From Tahibacter soli (GTDB lineage: Bacteria > Pseudomonadota > Gammaproteobacteria > Xanthomonadales > Rhodanobacteraceae), in the NCBI RefSeq assembly GCF_025717065.2, contig NZ_JAOVZO020000019.1:1-64000 (forward strand): 64,000 nucleotides of DNA. The letters run 5' to 3'. Of this stretch, positions 53,081 to 61,072 are shown piece after piece. A program made the position numbers and the translations under genes. Positions within the stretch are counted from its first letter, which is position 1, and each line of letters opens with the position of its first letter. The notes under the pieces are model-generated. The model saw only the letters and a list, made by a program, of their open reading frames with translations. It was not told the origin of the DNA and searched no databases.

Positions 53081-53821
53081 CTACGGTGTTTCGCCGGCGA
53101 GGACCGCAAGGCCGCGCAGGACGAGGTCGGGCTCGATCCGCGCCGGCACGCGCACGAGCGGCGCGAGCTCGCGCGCCGCGCCGCCGGCCAGCGCGAGCGC
53201 GGACGGCGCGCCGAACGCCTGCGCGCAGCCCGAATGGAATCTTTCCACAAGTGCAGCGGCGGCGAGCCAGCAGCCCGAGCGCACCGCGTCTTCGGTGTCG
53301 TCGGCCGCCTCGACGACGCGCGCCGACGACGACGCGCTGACGCGCGCGGTCGCGCCGAGCAGCGCTTCCTGCATCAGCATCGGACTCGGCGCGATCAGCC
53401 CGCCGAGGTGGCGCCCGTCGGCGGCGAGCGCGTCGAGCACCAGCGCGGTGCCGACGCTCGCGAGCACCACCGGTTCGCGCGCCTGCGCGTAGAGCGCGAT
53501 CAGCGCGAGAAAGCGGTCGACCCCGAGTTTCTCCGGCCGCGCGTACGCGACGCGCACGCCGCACGCTTCGGCACGGCTCGCCACGAATTCGGGTTCGACG
53601 CGCAGGCGCGCGCGGATCGCCTGCGCAAGCTCGGCCTCCAGGCGCGGCCGCGCGACCGACGCGACCAGCGCGCGCGTCACGTGCGGCGCATCGGCCCAGG
53701 CGGCGGCCAGTTCGACATCGAGCGGTCGCGAATGATCGACCGGTTCGCCGGCGCGAAGGCCCGATTCGTCCGACCACGCCCACTTCAGGCGCGAATTGCC
53801 GAGATCGACGAGAAGATTCAT
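53081..53821 (-). CDS. coaX: Type III pantothenate kinase
   Basis: CoaX phosphorylates pantothenate, the first step to coenzyme A. The 246-residue protein starts with the phosphate-binding LLVDLGNSRLKWAW, then RPEKLGVDRFLALIALYAQA (substrate site with GVDR), ASVGTALVLDALAADGRHLG, and LALAGGAARELAPL near the end. It overlaps birA by ATGA, the classic birA-coaX pair. Confidence 0.95.
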   Translation of the reverse strand: MNLLVDLGNSRLKWAWSDESGLRAGEPVDHSRPLDVELAAAWADAPHVTRALVASVARPRLEAELAQAIRARLRVEPEFVASRAEACGVRVAYARPEKLGVDRFLALIALYAQAREPVVLASVGTALVLDALAADGRHLGGLIAPSPMLMQEALLGATARVSASSSARVVEAADDTEDAVRSGCWLAAAALVERFHSGCAQAFGAPSALALAGGAARELAPLVRVPARIEPDLVLRGLAVLAGETP

Positions 53822-54786
53822 TCCCTGCGCACCGTCACTTCGGCGCTGTCGAACAGTGCGACCGCATCGCCGTCGCGCACCCGCAGCGCGCCGCGCTCGT
53901 CGACACCGGCGCCGATGCCGCGATGCGCGCCGCGCGCATCGGTCGCGACGAGCGGCACGTCGCGCAGCACGTCGTAGCGCGCGTAGTCGGCGCGGCACGC
54001 GGCGAAGCCGTCGCGCTCGAACGCGTCGAGCCGGTCGACCAGGCATTCGAGCAGGCGCGCCACGACGCGATTGCGGCCCGTGGGCGCGGACGACGCGCTC
54101 GCAAGGTCGGTCGCGGCCTGGTCGATCGCCGCGCGCGCCGCGTCGGGCAGGCGCACGTTGACGCCGATGCCGATCACCGCGTGGCACGGCCCCAGAAATT
54201 CGCCGCCGAGTTCGACGAGAATCCCGGCCAGCTTGCGGCCGTCGGCGAGCACGTCGTTCGGCCATTTGAGCCCGATGCCGCGCGCGCCGCAGTCCTCCAG
54301 CGCCTGCGCGACGGCCACGCCGACCGCGAGGCTCAGCCCCACGAGCCCGGCCATGCCGCGGTCGAATCGCTTCACCAGCGACAAATACACATTGCACGCC
54401 GGCGGCGACTGCCACGCGCGACCGCGCCGGCCGCGGCCGGCGGTCTGCTGTTCGGCGAGACACACCGCGAGATCCGGCGCGTTCGCGGCGCGGCGCAGCA
54501 GCTCGCTGCTGGTCGAGTCGATCTGCCAGTGGATCGCGACGTCGCCGCAGCGCGCGGCGGCATCGGGGCGCATCGCCGCGCGTATCGCGTCGGCGTCGAG
54601 CAGTTCGACCGGCGCGGCGAGCCGGTAGCCCTGCCCGGCCGCGGCGTCGATGTCGAGCCCGGCCGCGCGCAACTCTTCGATGCGCTTCCACACCATCGTG
54701 CGCGTGACGCCGAAGCGCGCGGCGAGCGCGCTGCCGGACAGCGCCGAGCCGTCCGCGAGCGCGGCGACGAGATCGCGCGCGTGCAT
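53818..54786 (-). CDS. birA: Biotin-[acetyl-CoA-carboxylase] ligase / biotin operon repressor
   Basis: The 322-residue protein has an N-terminal winged helix (about 1-55, SGSALAARFGVTRTMVWKRI), so it can also repress biotin genes. The ligase domain contains the biotinyl-AMP loop QTAGRGRRGRAWQSP, LKWPNDVLADGRKLAGILVE and IGIGVNVRLP, then a C-terminal SH3-like domain (GIGAGVDERGALRVRDGDAV). All catalytic segments are intact. It is divergent from pgk with a 147-base gap. Confidence 0.95.
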   Translation of the reverse strand: MHARDLVAALADGSALSGSALAARFGVTRTMVWKRIEELRAAGLDIDAAAGQGYRLAAPVELLDADAIRAAMRPDAAARCGDVAIHWQIDSTSSELLRRAANAPDLAVCLAEQQTAGRGRRGRAWQSPPACNVYLSLVKRFDRGMAGLVGLSLAVGVAVAQALEDCGARGIGLKWPNDVLADGRKLAGILVELGGEFLGPCHAVIGIGVNVRLPDAARAAIDQAATDLASASSAPTGRNRVVARLLECLVDRLDAFERDGFAACRADYARYDVLRDVPLVATDARGAHRGIGAGVDERGALRVRDGDAVALFDSAEVTVRRE

Positions 54787-54933
54787 CAGCGGGCTCCGCG
54801 GCGCGACGGGAAAGAAGGGTACGAACGGGCGTAAGGCATCGACGTAGTATCGGCGATACGGCGCCCGGATGTTTGCATTGCGGCTGTCGCCCCGCTGTAA
54901 TTCGCGCCCTCGCCCATCCTCCCGGAGCCCGTC

Positions 54934-56106
54934 ATGTCCGTCCTTCGCCTGTCCGATCTCGATCTCGCCGGCAAGCGCGTCCTGATTCGAGAAGACCTCA
55001 ACGTGCCGCTGAAGGACGGCCGCATCACCGCGACGCAGCGCCTGGAAGCCGCGCTGCCGACGATCCGCCTCGCGCAGGGCGCCGGCGCGAAGGTCATGGT
55101 CATGTCGCACCTGGGTCGACCGAAGGAAGGCGTGTTCGAGGAATCCGAATCGCTCGCGCCGGTCGCGCAATGGCTGTCGCAGGCGCTCGGTGCGTCCGTG
55201 CGGCTCGTACGCGACTACCTCGACGGCGTCGACGTCGCCGCCGGCGAAGTCGTGCTGCTCGAAAACTGCCGCATGAACGTCGGCGAGGGCAAGGACGATC
55301 CGGCGCTCGCGCAGAAGTACGCCGCGCTCTGCGACGTGTTCGTGATGGACGCGTTCGGCACCGCGCACCGTGCGCAGGCGTCGACGCACGGCGTCATCCG
55401 CGCGGCGAAAGTCGCCTGCGGCGGCCCGCTCCTGATGGCCGAGCTCGACGCGCTCGGGCGCGCGCTCGACACGCCGGCCAAACCGCTGCTCGCGATCGTC
55501 GCGGGTTCGAAGGTGTCGACCAAGCTGCTGCTGCTCGAAACGCTGATCGGCAAGGTCGACCAGTTGATCGTCGGCGGCGGCATCGCCAATACGTTCATCC
55601 TCGCGGCCGGCCATCCGGTCGGCAAGTCGCTGGTCGAAGTCGACCTCGTCGACGCCGCGAAGAAGATCATCGCCGACGCCAAGGCACGCGGCGCCGACGT
55701 GCCGGTGCCGACCGACGTCGTCGTCGCGCCGGCGTTCGCGGCCGACGCGCCGGCCACGGTCAAGCGCGTCGAAGACGTGACCGCGCAGGACATGATTCTC
55801 GACATCGGCCCCGACACCGCGCAGCGCTACGCGGCGATGATCCAGCAGGCCGGCACGGTCGTGTGGAACGGCCCGGTCGGCGTGTTCGAATTCGACGCGT
55901 TCGGCAAAGGCACCGAAACGCTCGCGCACGCGATTGCGGATTCGAAGGCATTTTCAATCGCCGGCGGCGGCGACACGCTCGCGGCGGTCGAGAAATACGG
56001 GGTCGAAGAGAAAATCGGCTACATCTCGACCGGCGGCGGCGCGTTCCTCGAATTCCTCGAAGGCAAGGAACTGCCGGCGGTGGCGGCGCTGAAGGCGCGC
56101 GGGTGA
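54934..56106 (+). CDS. pgk: Phosphoglycerate kinase
   Basis: Pgk makes ATP and 3-phosphoglycerate in glycolysis. The 390-residue protein has the N-domain motifs [39 protein letters not shown] and [18 protein letters not shown]. Its C-domain has [50 protein letters not shown] and [23 protein letters not shown] precedes the ATG. No gap or eno neighbour is present. Confidence 0.98.
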   Translation: MSVLRLSDLDLAGKRVLIREDLNVPLKDGRITATQRLEAALPTIRLAQGAGAKVMVMSHLGRPKEGVFEESESLAPVAQWLSQALGASVRLVRDYLDGVDVAAGEVVLLENCRMNVGEGKDDPALAQKYAALCDVFVMDAFGTAHRAQASTHGVIRAAKVACGGPLLMAELDALGRALDTPAKPLLAIVAGSKVSTKLLLLETLIGKVDQLIVGGGIANTFILAAGHPVGKSLVEVDLVDAAKKIIADAKARGADVPVPTDVVVAPAFAADAPATVKRVEDVTAQDMILDIGPDTAQRYAAMIQQAGTVVWNGPVGVFEFDAFGKGTETLAHAIADSKAFSIAGGGDTLAAVEKYGVEEKIGYISTGGGAFLEFLEGKELPAVAALKARG

Positions 56107-56232
56107 ACCGTTTTTCGCGACGCCGTGCGACGGCGTTGGCATATCGGGCGCACGCAAACCAACACCAGTTCGCAGTAGTACGGGAAAGCGCGGGCTAGCA
56201 TCCGCGCCAGTACCTACTGCGGATTCTTCAGC

Positions 56233-57627
56233 ATGCGTCGCCTGTCTTTGCCCTTGTTCGTGCTGTCGCTCCTGTCGTTCGCCGCCGCGCAAGCCGCGCC
56301 GGTCGAAGGCCGCCTGGAGCTCGTCTGGGGCGACGGCGAGCCGGGTTCGGGGCTCGCCGAGCAGTTTGTCGTGCACGTCGTGACCGACGACGGCCATCGC
56401 TACCGGCTCGATCCGCAGGCCGCGCGCGAAGCGGCCGGCGACCTGTACGCGCTCGCGGGCAAGCCCGTCGCGGTCGGGTTCGCCGCCCGCGCGGCGACGC
56501 CGGACGGCCTGCAGGTCGACGCGATCGTATCGGCCGGCGCGTCCGAGTCGGCCACGCAGCCGGCGGTCGCGGGCAACACGGTCTGGGCGACGCTGCTGTG
56601 CAAATTCAGCGACGTCGCGACCGAACAGAAGCCGCTGAGCTTCTTCGCGGGCCAGTACGGCAACAATCCGGGCCAGCTCGACCACTACTGGCGCGAGGTG
56701 TCGTACAACAAGATCAACCTCACCGGCTCGAGCGCCTACGGCTGGTTCACGCTGCCGAGCCCGCGCTCGACCTACGTGCCGGCCGGCGGCAGCGCCGACC
56801 TCAACAAGCTCTTCGACGACTGTACGAACGCCGCGAACCCGACCGTCAACTTCGCCGCGAACGGCGGGCTGCAGGGCATCAACATGATGTTCAACGGCGA
56901 TCTCGACGGCTTCGCCTGGGGCGGCAGCCGCTGCAAGACGCTCGACGGCGTCAACAAGTGCTGGAGCTCGACGTGGAATCCGCCGTGGTCGTTCTCGAAC
57001 TCGGCGCCGCTGTCGCACGAAATGGGCCACGGCTACGGCCTGCCGCACGCGAACAACTCCGACAACGACACCGACCCGTACGACAACCCGTGGGACGTCA
57101 TGAGCGACGCGTGGAGCAACGCGGCGAGCGACGGCACGTACGGCAAGATCGCCAAGCACCTGTCGACGTATTCGCGCGACCGCCTCGGTTTCGTCGACGC
57201 CGCGCGCAAGCGCACGATCAATGCCGACGGCACGTACCCGATCGAACTCGACCGCGCGAGCCTCGTCGGTTCGACGAAGACGCAGATGATCGTCGTCAAT
57301 CCGCCCGGCGAACCGGCGACGCACTACTACACGATCGAAGCGCGCAAGCCCGGCGGCAAGTACGAGGCGAGCCTCGCCGGCACCGCCGTGATCATCCACG
57401 AGGTGCTGACGACGCGCTCGACGCCCGCGCAGATCGTCGATGCGACGAATCCGCCGGCCACCGTGTCGAACAACGAAGGGTCGATGTTCAAGGTCGGCGA
57501 AACGTATACACTGGCCGGCAAGTTCTCGGTCACCGTGAATTCGGCGACGGCCGAAGGCTTCAACGTGACGGTCGTGCGCGGCACGGGCCTGGCGCCCGAT
57601 CCGATTTTCCAGAACGGATTCCAGTAA
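56233..57627 (+). CDS. Secreted metzincin-like metalloprotease
   Basis: The 464-residue protein has a signal peptide (MRRLSLPLFVLSLLSFAAAQ). The catalytic zinc site is H262-E263-x-x-H266-x5-H272 (LSHEMGHGYGLPHANNS), an extended HExxHxxxxxH motif, with a following NPWDVMSDAW Met-turn-like segment. Upstream of it, VLLCKFSDVATEQKPLSFFA and YWREVSYNKINLTGSSAYGW resemble M6-type immune-inhibitor and related proteases. The C-terminal 140 residues form beta-rich domains and the chain ends PDPIFQNGFQ, a tail seen on many exported proteins of this order. Substrates are unknown; type II secretion is plausible. Confidence 0.82.
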   Translation: MRRLSLPLFVLSLLSFAAAQAAPVEGRLELVWGDGEPGSGLAEQFVVHVVTDDGHRYRLDPQAAREAAGDLYALAGKPVAVGFAARAATPDGLQVDAIVSAGASESATQPAVAGNTVWATLLCKFSDVATEQKPLSFFAGQYGNNPGQLDHYWREVSYNKINLTGSSAYGWFTLPSPRSTYVPAGGSADLNKLFDDCTNAANPTVNFAANGGLQGINMMFNGDLDGFAWGGSRCKTLDGVNKCWSSTWNPPWSFSNSAPLSHEMGHGYGLPHANNSDNDTDPYDNPWDVMSDAWSNAASDGTYGKIAKHLSTYSRDRLGFVDAARKRTINADGTYPIELDRASLVGSTKTQMIVVNPPGEPATHYYTIEARKPGGKYEASLAGTAVIIHEVLTTRSTPAQIVDATNPPATVSNNEGSMFKVGETYTLAGKFSVTVNSATAEGFNVTVVRGTGLAPDPIFQNGFQ

Positions 57628-57733
57628 AGCGCGGGCACCCGCGCGCACCGGACATTGGTCGAACCGGCTCGCGGCGCCCTTGGATTCGAGGCTCCGCGAC
57701 CCCACCCGCAAGGCTCCCGTCTCCGGAGCCGCC

Positions 57734-58390
57734 ATGTCCCTTGCCCTGTTCGATCTCGACGGAACCCTGATCCACTCCGAAGCCGGCATCGTCGGCTCGA
57801 TGCGCTACGCGCTGACGCAGATGGGGCACGAACCGCCGCCGCAGGCCGTCTTGCGCACCTGGATCGGACCGCCGCTGCGCCAGACGTTTCCGACCGTCGT
57901 CGGCAACGATCCGGCCGCGATCGAGGCCGCCGTCGCGCATTACAGCGACCGCTTCGACAGCCAGGGCTGGGCCGAATACGAGGTGTACGCGGGCATCGGC
58001 GACGTGATCGAAACGCTAGCCGCACGGGGCTTCACGCTCGTCGTGGCGACGACGAAGGTGCTGCCGCGCGCGCAGCGCATCGTCGATCACCTGCCGTTCG
58101 GCCGGCATTTCTCGCGCGTCTACGCGCCGACCGGCGAAGGCCGGCACTCCGAAAAGGCGCAGATGATCGCGCAGGCGCTGGCCGACTTCGGCGTCGCCGC
58201 CGGCGACGCGGTGATGGTCGGCGACCGCTATTTCGACATCGAAGGCGCCCGTGCGAATGCCGTACGCAGCATCGGCGTGACCTGGGGCTTCGGAGGCCGC
58301 GACGAACTCGTCGAAGCCGGCGCCGACGTCATCGCGGCGCAGCCGTCCGAACTCGCCGCGCTGATCCTCGCCGAACGCGCGGCGGCGTAA
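57734..58390 (+). CDS. gph: HAD-superfamily phosphatase, Gph/PGPase-like
   Basis: Start at 57734 with CGGAG upstream; 218 residues. The HAD motifs are FDLDGTLIHSEAGI (I, nucleophile and acid), VVATTKVLPRAQ (II), SEKAQMIAQAL (III, Lys) and VMVGDRYFDIEGARAN (IV). The cap domain is of the helical C1 type (GSMRYALTQMGHEPPPQAVL). The closest match is phosphoglycolate phosphatase or the related 5'-nucleotidase-like group; substrate is not certain. It converges on the next gene with only one base between the stop codons. Confidence 0.82.
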   Translation: MSLALFDLDGTLIHSEAGIVGSMRYALTQMGHEPPPQAVLRTWIGPPLRQTFPTVVGNDPAAIEAAVAHYSDRFDSQGWAEYEVYAGIGDVIETLAARGFTLVVATTKVLPRAQRIVDHLPFGRHFSRVYAPTGEGRHSEKAQMIAQALADFGVAAGDAVMVGDRYFDIEGARANAVRSIGVTWGFGGRDELVEAGADVIAAQPSELAALILAERAAA

Positions 58391-58391
58391 C

Positions 58392-59222
58392 TTACAGCGT
58401 CACCGCGTCCTGCCGGTATTCGAAATAGAACCACCAGCCGGTTTCGCCGCGCCACGTATCGACGCCGCCGGCAACGTTGGCCTTGCAACTGCCGGCGCCG
58501 CCCGGCAGCAGCGACGCGAGCGTGGCCGGCGAGCCGTTGACATCGAATGTCACGAGCGCCGCGTCGCTCGCGCGAAGAAAGCCGCGCATCAGTCCGCCGC
58601 CCGTCGAACCCGCCGCCGCCGGCAGCGGCGCCCCGAACGACGTGTCGAACAGCGGGACCGCGAGCGCGCCGGTATCGAGCACGAGATCGGCCGCCGTCGT
58701 GCCGTAGCACGTGCCGCCGGGCAGCGGAATCGCCGGTACGCCGCCGCCCCAGCTGCTCGTCGTACCGGCGAGCGGTTCGAGGCAGCGATCCGAACCCGAC
58801 AGCGAGAACGCGCGATAGGTGCGCGTCGACTGCGGCGCCGTCGCCTGCGGTGCGCAGGTCTGCGGCGACGCGACGCTGCAATCGGCCGGGGTCGTCGCGA
58901 CGCGGCCCGGCGCGCCGTCGGTGCGCAACGGCTTGAACACGAGGATCGCGCTCGAATCGAGCGTGCCGTTCGCGTCGTCGTCGGCAGCGAGACTCGCGGC
59001 GATCTGCGCGTTCAGACCGATGCTCGCAACGTCGGTGACGTCCAGGCACAACGGGCCCGCCGGATAGAACACGTGCGGGTCGCGCAGCGCCAGCTGGCCG
59101 AGGCGAAACGCGGTCGGCGCCGCGGTCTCGAAGCCGTCGAAGTGGACGACGTCGACCGGCACTTCGGCCGCCTGCGCCGCGAACGCGGTCAGGGAAAGGA
59201 GGAACGCTGCACGTGCGGGCAT
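58392..59222 (-). CDS. Exported protein of unknown function with DGFE motif
   Basis: The start at 59222 is preferred (GGAG six bases upstream), though an in-frame ATG at 59249 exists. Signal peptide MPARAAFLLSLTAFAAQA, 276 residues. The mature protein begins VPVDVVHFDGFETAAPT, similar to the short F-x-GFE motif that ends or opens many exported proteins in this order. The rest is Gly-, Ala-, Thr-rich with seven or so cysteines and no catalytic motif. Both candidate start codons lie in the two arms of a hairpin whose loop holds the ribosome binding site. Confidence 0.7.
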   Translation of the reverse strand: MPARAAFLLSLTAFAAQAAEVPVDVVHFDGFETAAPTAFRLGQLALRDPHVFYPAGPLCLDVTDVASIGLNAQIAASLAADDDANGTLDSSAILVFKPLRTDGAPGRVATTPADCSVASPQTCAPQATAPQSTRTYRAFSLSGSDRCLEPLAGTTSSWGGGVPAIPLPGGTCYGTTAADLVLDTGALAVPLFDTSFGAPLPAAAGSTGGGLMRGFLRASDAALVTFDVNGSPATLASLLPGGAGSCKANVAGGVDTWRGETGWWFYFEYRQDAVTL

Positions 59223-59251
59223 GCCGGACTCCGACGATAAAACCGGCATGC
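59219..59251 (-). promoter_or_regulatory. Hairpin enclosing the ribosome binding site and both start codons
   Basis: A nine-base perfect inverted repeat, GCATGCCGG and CCGGCATGC, closes a 15-base loop containing GGAG on the minus strand. Each arm contains one of the two in-frame ATG codons of the downstream exported-protein gene. Formed in mRNA, it would limit access to the start at 59222. Confidence 0.5.
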
Positions 59252-59282
59252 TAAGCGAGCGACGGCGGTGCCTGCCATCACT

Positions 59283-59308
59283 CCGGGCGCGGCAGGCGCC
59301 GCGCCCGG
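59283..59308 (-). terminator. GC-rich hairpin after the second M56 gene
   Basis: An 11-base-pair perfect stem CCGGGCGCGGC/GCCGCGCCCGG with a four-base loop, starting nine bases after the stop of the M56 gene. No T-run follows, so it may stabilise the mRNA end or act with Rho rather than as a full intrinsic terminator. Confidence 0.55.
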
Positions 59309-59317
59309 AACCCGCGA

Positions 59318-60544
59318 TCAGCCGGCTTCGTCGTCAGGCGTCGGACGATCGGTGCGCGTGAGGTTCACCGCGATATCGATCTTGCGGCGGCCGTCGGCGG
59401 TCGTCATGACGATCTGGCCGGCGACGCCGTCGGCCACGACGATCTGCGGCTTGCCGATCGTCGCGTCCGCGAGCCGCACGTCACCGGCCATGCGCAGCCG
59501 GCCTGGCGCTTCGTCGGTCGCGACGAACGTCAGACGCCACGCCTGCGCGCCTTCGCCGATGCGCACTTCGAGCGGATCGCCGAGCGGGCCGATCAGGCGG
59601 ACGTCCTGCGGGCCGCCATCGTCGATGCGCACCGCGAGCTTCGCGTCGACATAGTGGCGCGTCTCGGGCTTGCCGGCCCATGCGCCGAAAGCGGCGCCGA
59701 CGGCCACGAGCGCCGCGGAGGCGATGCCGAGCGCGCGGCGCGCGCGGCCGGGAACGGGATGTTTCAACATCTGGATTCTCTCCTCGATCGGATGGTGGAT
59801 GCGCCAGGCACAGCCGAGCGGCGCGCGCCGATCCGTCGGCGCGTCGCCGGCCAGCTGCGTTTTCAACATCGCGCCGGCGTAGCACCGGCGCGCTTCCGGA
59901 AATCGGGCGATCACGGCCGCGTCGCACGCCAGCTCCTGGTCGAGCCGGAACCGCGCGTGCGCGACGTGGACGAGCGGGTGGAACCAGAACGCGCACCGCA
60001 CTAGCGCGGCCAATGCGTTCGCCCGCACGTCGCCGCGCCGCGCGTGCGCGCCTTCGTGCGCGACGATCAGCCGGCGCTCGCGCGCCGTGTAGCGCAGGCG
60101 GAAATCGGCGGGCAGCACGATGCGCGGCACGATCATGCCGGTGACGAGCGGCCCCGCCGCCGCGCGCACGACGAGTCGGCGCGCCGCGAGCGCCGTGTCG
60201 AAGCGACGCTGGCGCCGCAACGTCAACGCGAGCGACACGGCGAAGCCGGCGAACCACGTCGCGACGACGAGCGACGCGACCGGGCCCGACGGCGCGATCG
60301 GCGCGACGACGGCGGCCACCGCGGCGCGCGGCGACGCACCGGCCGGCAGAACGACGAGCGCGGCGTCCCGAGGCACCGGCACGAACGCCGCGACGAGCGC
60401 CAGCGGTACGGCGAGCCATGCCGCGTATGCCGCGCCAGCGCCGAACGCAGACCGCAACAGCGATCGCGCCGGCAGCACGACCAGCAGCGCGACGGTCGCC
60501 GCGAGCGTCGCGGCGACGAGCGGCGGCAGGGCCTCAGCGCTCAT
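59318..60544 (-). CDS. M56 (BlaR1-like) membrane metalloprotease with beta-rich C-terminal domain
   Basis: The 408-residue protein has about three N-terminal membrane spans, then the zinc site H163-E164-x-x-H167 (LIVAHEGAHARRGDVRANAL), CAFWFHPLVHVAHARFRLDQ and ELACDAAVIARF. A further membrane helix near 275-295 leads into a C-terminal periplasmic domain of about 110 residues, rich in short beta strands (AKLAVRIDDGGPQDVRLIGP, GQIVMTTADGRRKIDIAVNL). No penicillin-binding motifs are present. It overlaps blaI by 11 bases. Its likely role is signal-induced cleavage of that repressor; the ligand is unknown. Confidence 0.88.
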   Translation of the reverse strand: MSAEALPPLVAATLAATVALLVVLPARSLLRSAFGAGAAYAAWLAVPLALVAAFVPVPRDAALVVLPAGASPRAAVAAVVAPIAPSGPVASLVVATWFAGFAVSLALTLRRQRRFDTALAARRLVVRAAAGPLVTGMIVPRIVLPADFRLRYTARERRLIVAHEGAHARRGDVRANALAALVRCAFWFHPLVHVAHARFRLDQELACDAAVIARFPEARRCYAGAMLKTQLAGDAPTDRRAPLGCAWRIHHPIEERIQMLKHPVPGRARRALGIASAALVAVGAAFGAWAGKPETRHYVDAKLAVRIDDGGPQDVRLIGPLGDPLEVRIGEGAQAWRLTFVATDEAPGRLRMAGDVRLADATIGKPQIVVADGVAGQIVMTTADGRRKIDIAVNLTRTDRPTPDDEAG

Positions 60545-60902
60545 CGGGCAGCTCCGCGATCAGGCGCTTCAATTCCGCAATGTCCTTTTTGCTCAATTTG
60601 CGATGCGCGGAAAAATGCGCCACGAGCGGCGCGACGCGACCGCCGAACAGCCGGTCGATCAGGTTGCGGCTCTCGCCGTGCACGTAGTCGTCGCGCGCGA
60701 GCAGCGGCCGGTACAGATAGCGGCGTCCCTGCTTTTCCGCCGCCACCGCGCCCTTGTTGAGCAGGCGGTTGAGCAGCGTCTTGACCGTCGCCTCCTGCCA
60801 CTGGCGCGTATCGCCGAGCGCCGCGACGATGTCCTCGGCCGACAACGGGCTGCTGCCCCACAACACCTGCATCACCGCGCTTTCGGATTCGCTGATCGAC
60901 AT
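60534..60902 (-). CDS. blaI: BlaI/MecI-family transcriptional repressor (second)
   Basis: Start at 60902, 122 residues (a longer frame would run through the operators). MSISESESAVMQVLWGSSPL opens the winged-helix domain, then DTRQWQEATVKTLLNRLLNK (recognition helix) and GRRYLYRPLLARDDYV. The C-terminal helices (KLSKKDIAELKRLIAELPDE) would dimerise. The gene overlaps the M56 start, and two perfect dyads lie immediately upstream. A divergent serine hydrolase gene on the other side of the dyads is the probable target. Confidence 0.93.
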   Translation of the reverse strand: MSISESESAVMQVLWGSSPLSAEDIVAALGDTRQWQEATVKTLLNRLLNKGAVAAEKQGRRYLYRPLLARDDYVHGESRNLIDRLFGGRVAPLVAHFSAHRKLSKKDIAELKRLIAELPDER

Positions 60903-60907
60903 GACGA

Positions 60908-60943
60908 TTACGCCTGTAAACGATAAATCATTTACGCATGTAA
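60908..60943. promoter_or_regulatory. Twin BlaI operators in the divergent blaI / serine hydrolase region
   Basis: Two perfect TTAC-N4-GTAA dyads, TTACGCCTGTAA (60908-60919) and TTACGCATGTAA (60932-60943), 24 bases apart start to start. They fit the BlaI/MecI/CopY recognition pattern (TTACA/TGTAA) and lie directly before blaI and within the region shared with the divergent serine hydrolase gene, whose start is 130 bases away. Both genes could be controlled from here. Confidence 0.8.
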
Positions 60944-61072
60944 TCGTTCGCGGCGCAAGCGCCAACTCGCAGTTGTTGCGTTAAGCTCGCCACTTCGCGC
61001 CGGGGAACGCGACCAGCCGCCGAAGGTTCTCCGCCGCATCGTCCGGCCTCCACCGATCGGAACCCTGCACTG

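Noticed and set aside
56116-56140. Hairpin ACGCCGT/ACGGCGT after pgk as a terminator
   Set aside because: The T-run precedes rather than follows the stem on the coding strand; evidence is too weak.
59318-60902. Classical beta-lactam resistance operon (blaR1-blaI)
   Set aside because: The M56 protein lacks the penicillin-binding sensor domain, and the nearby hydrolase is of the broad class C/PBP-like family with membrane helices, so resistance cannot be claimed.
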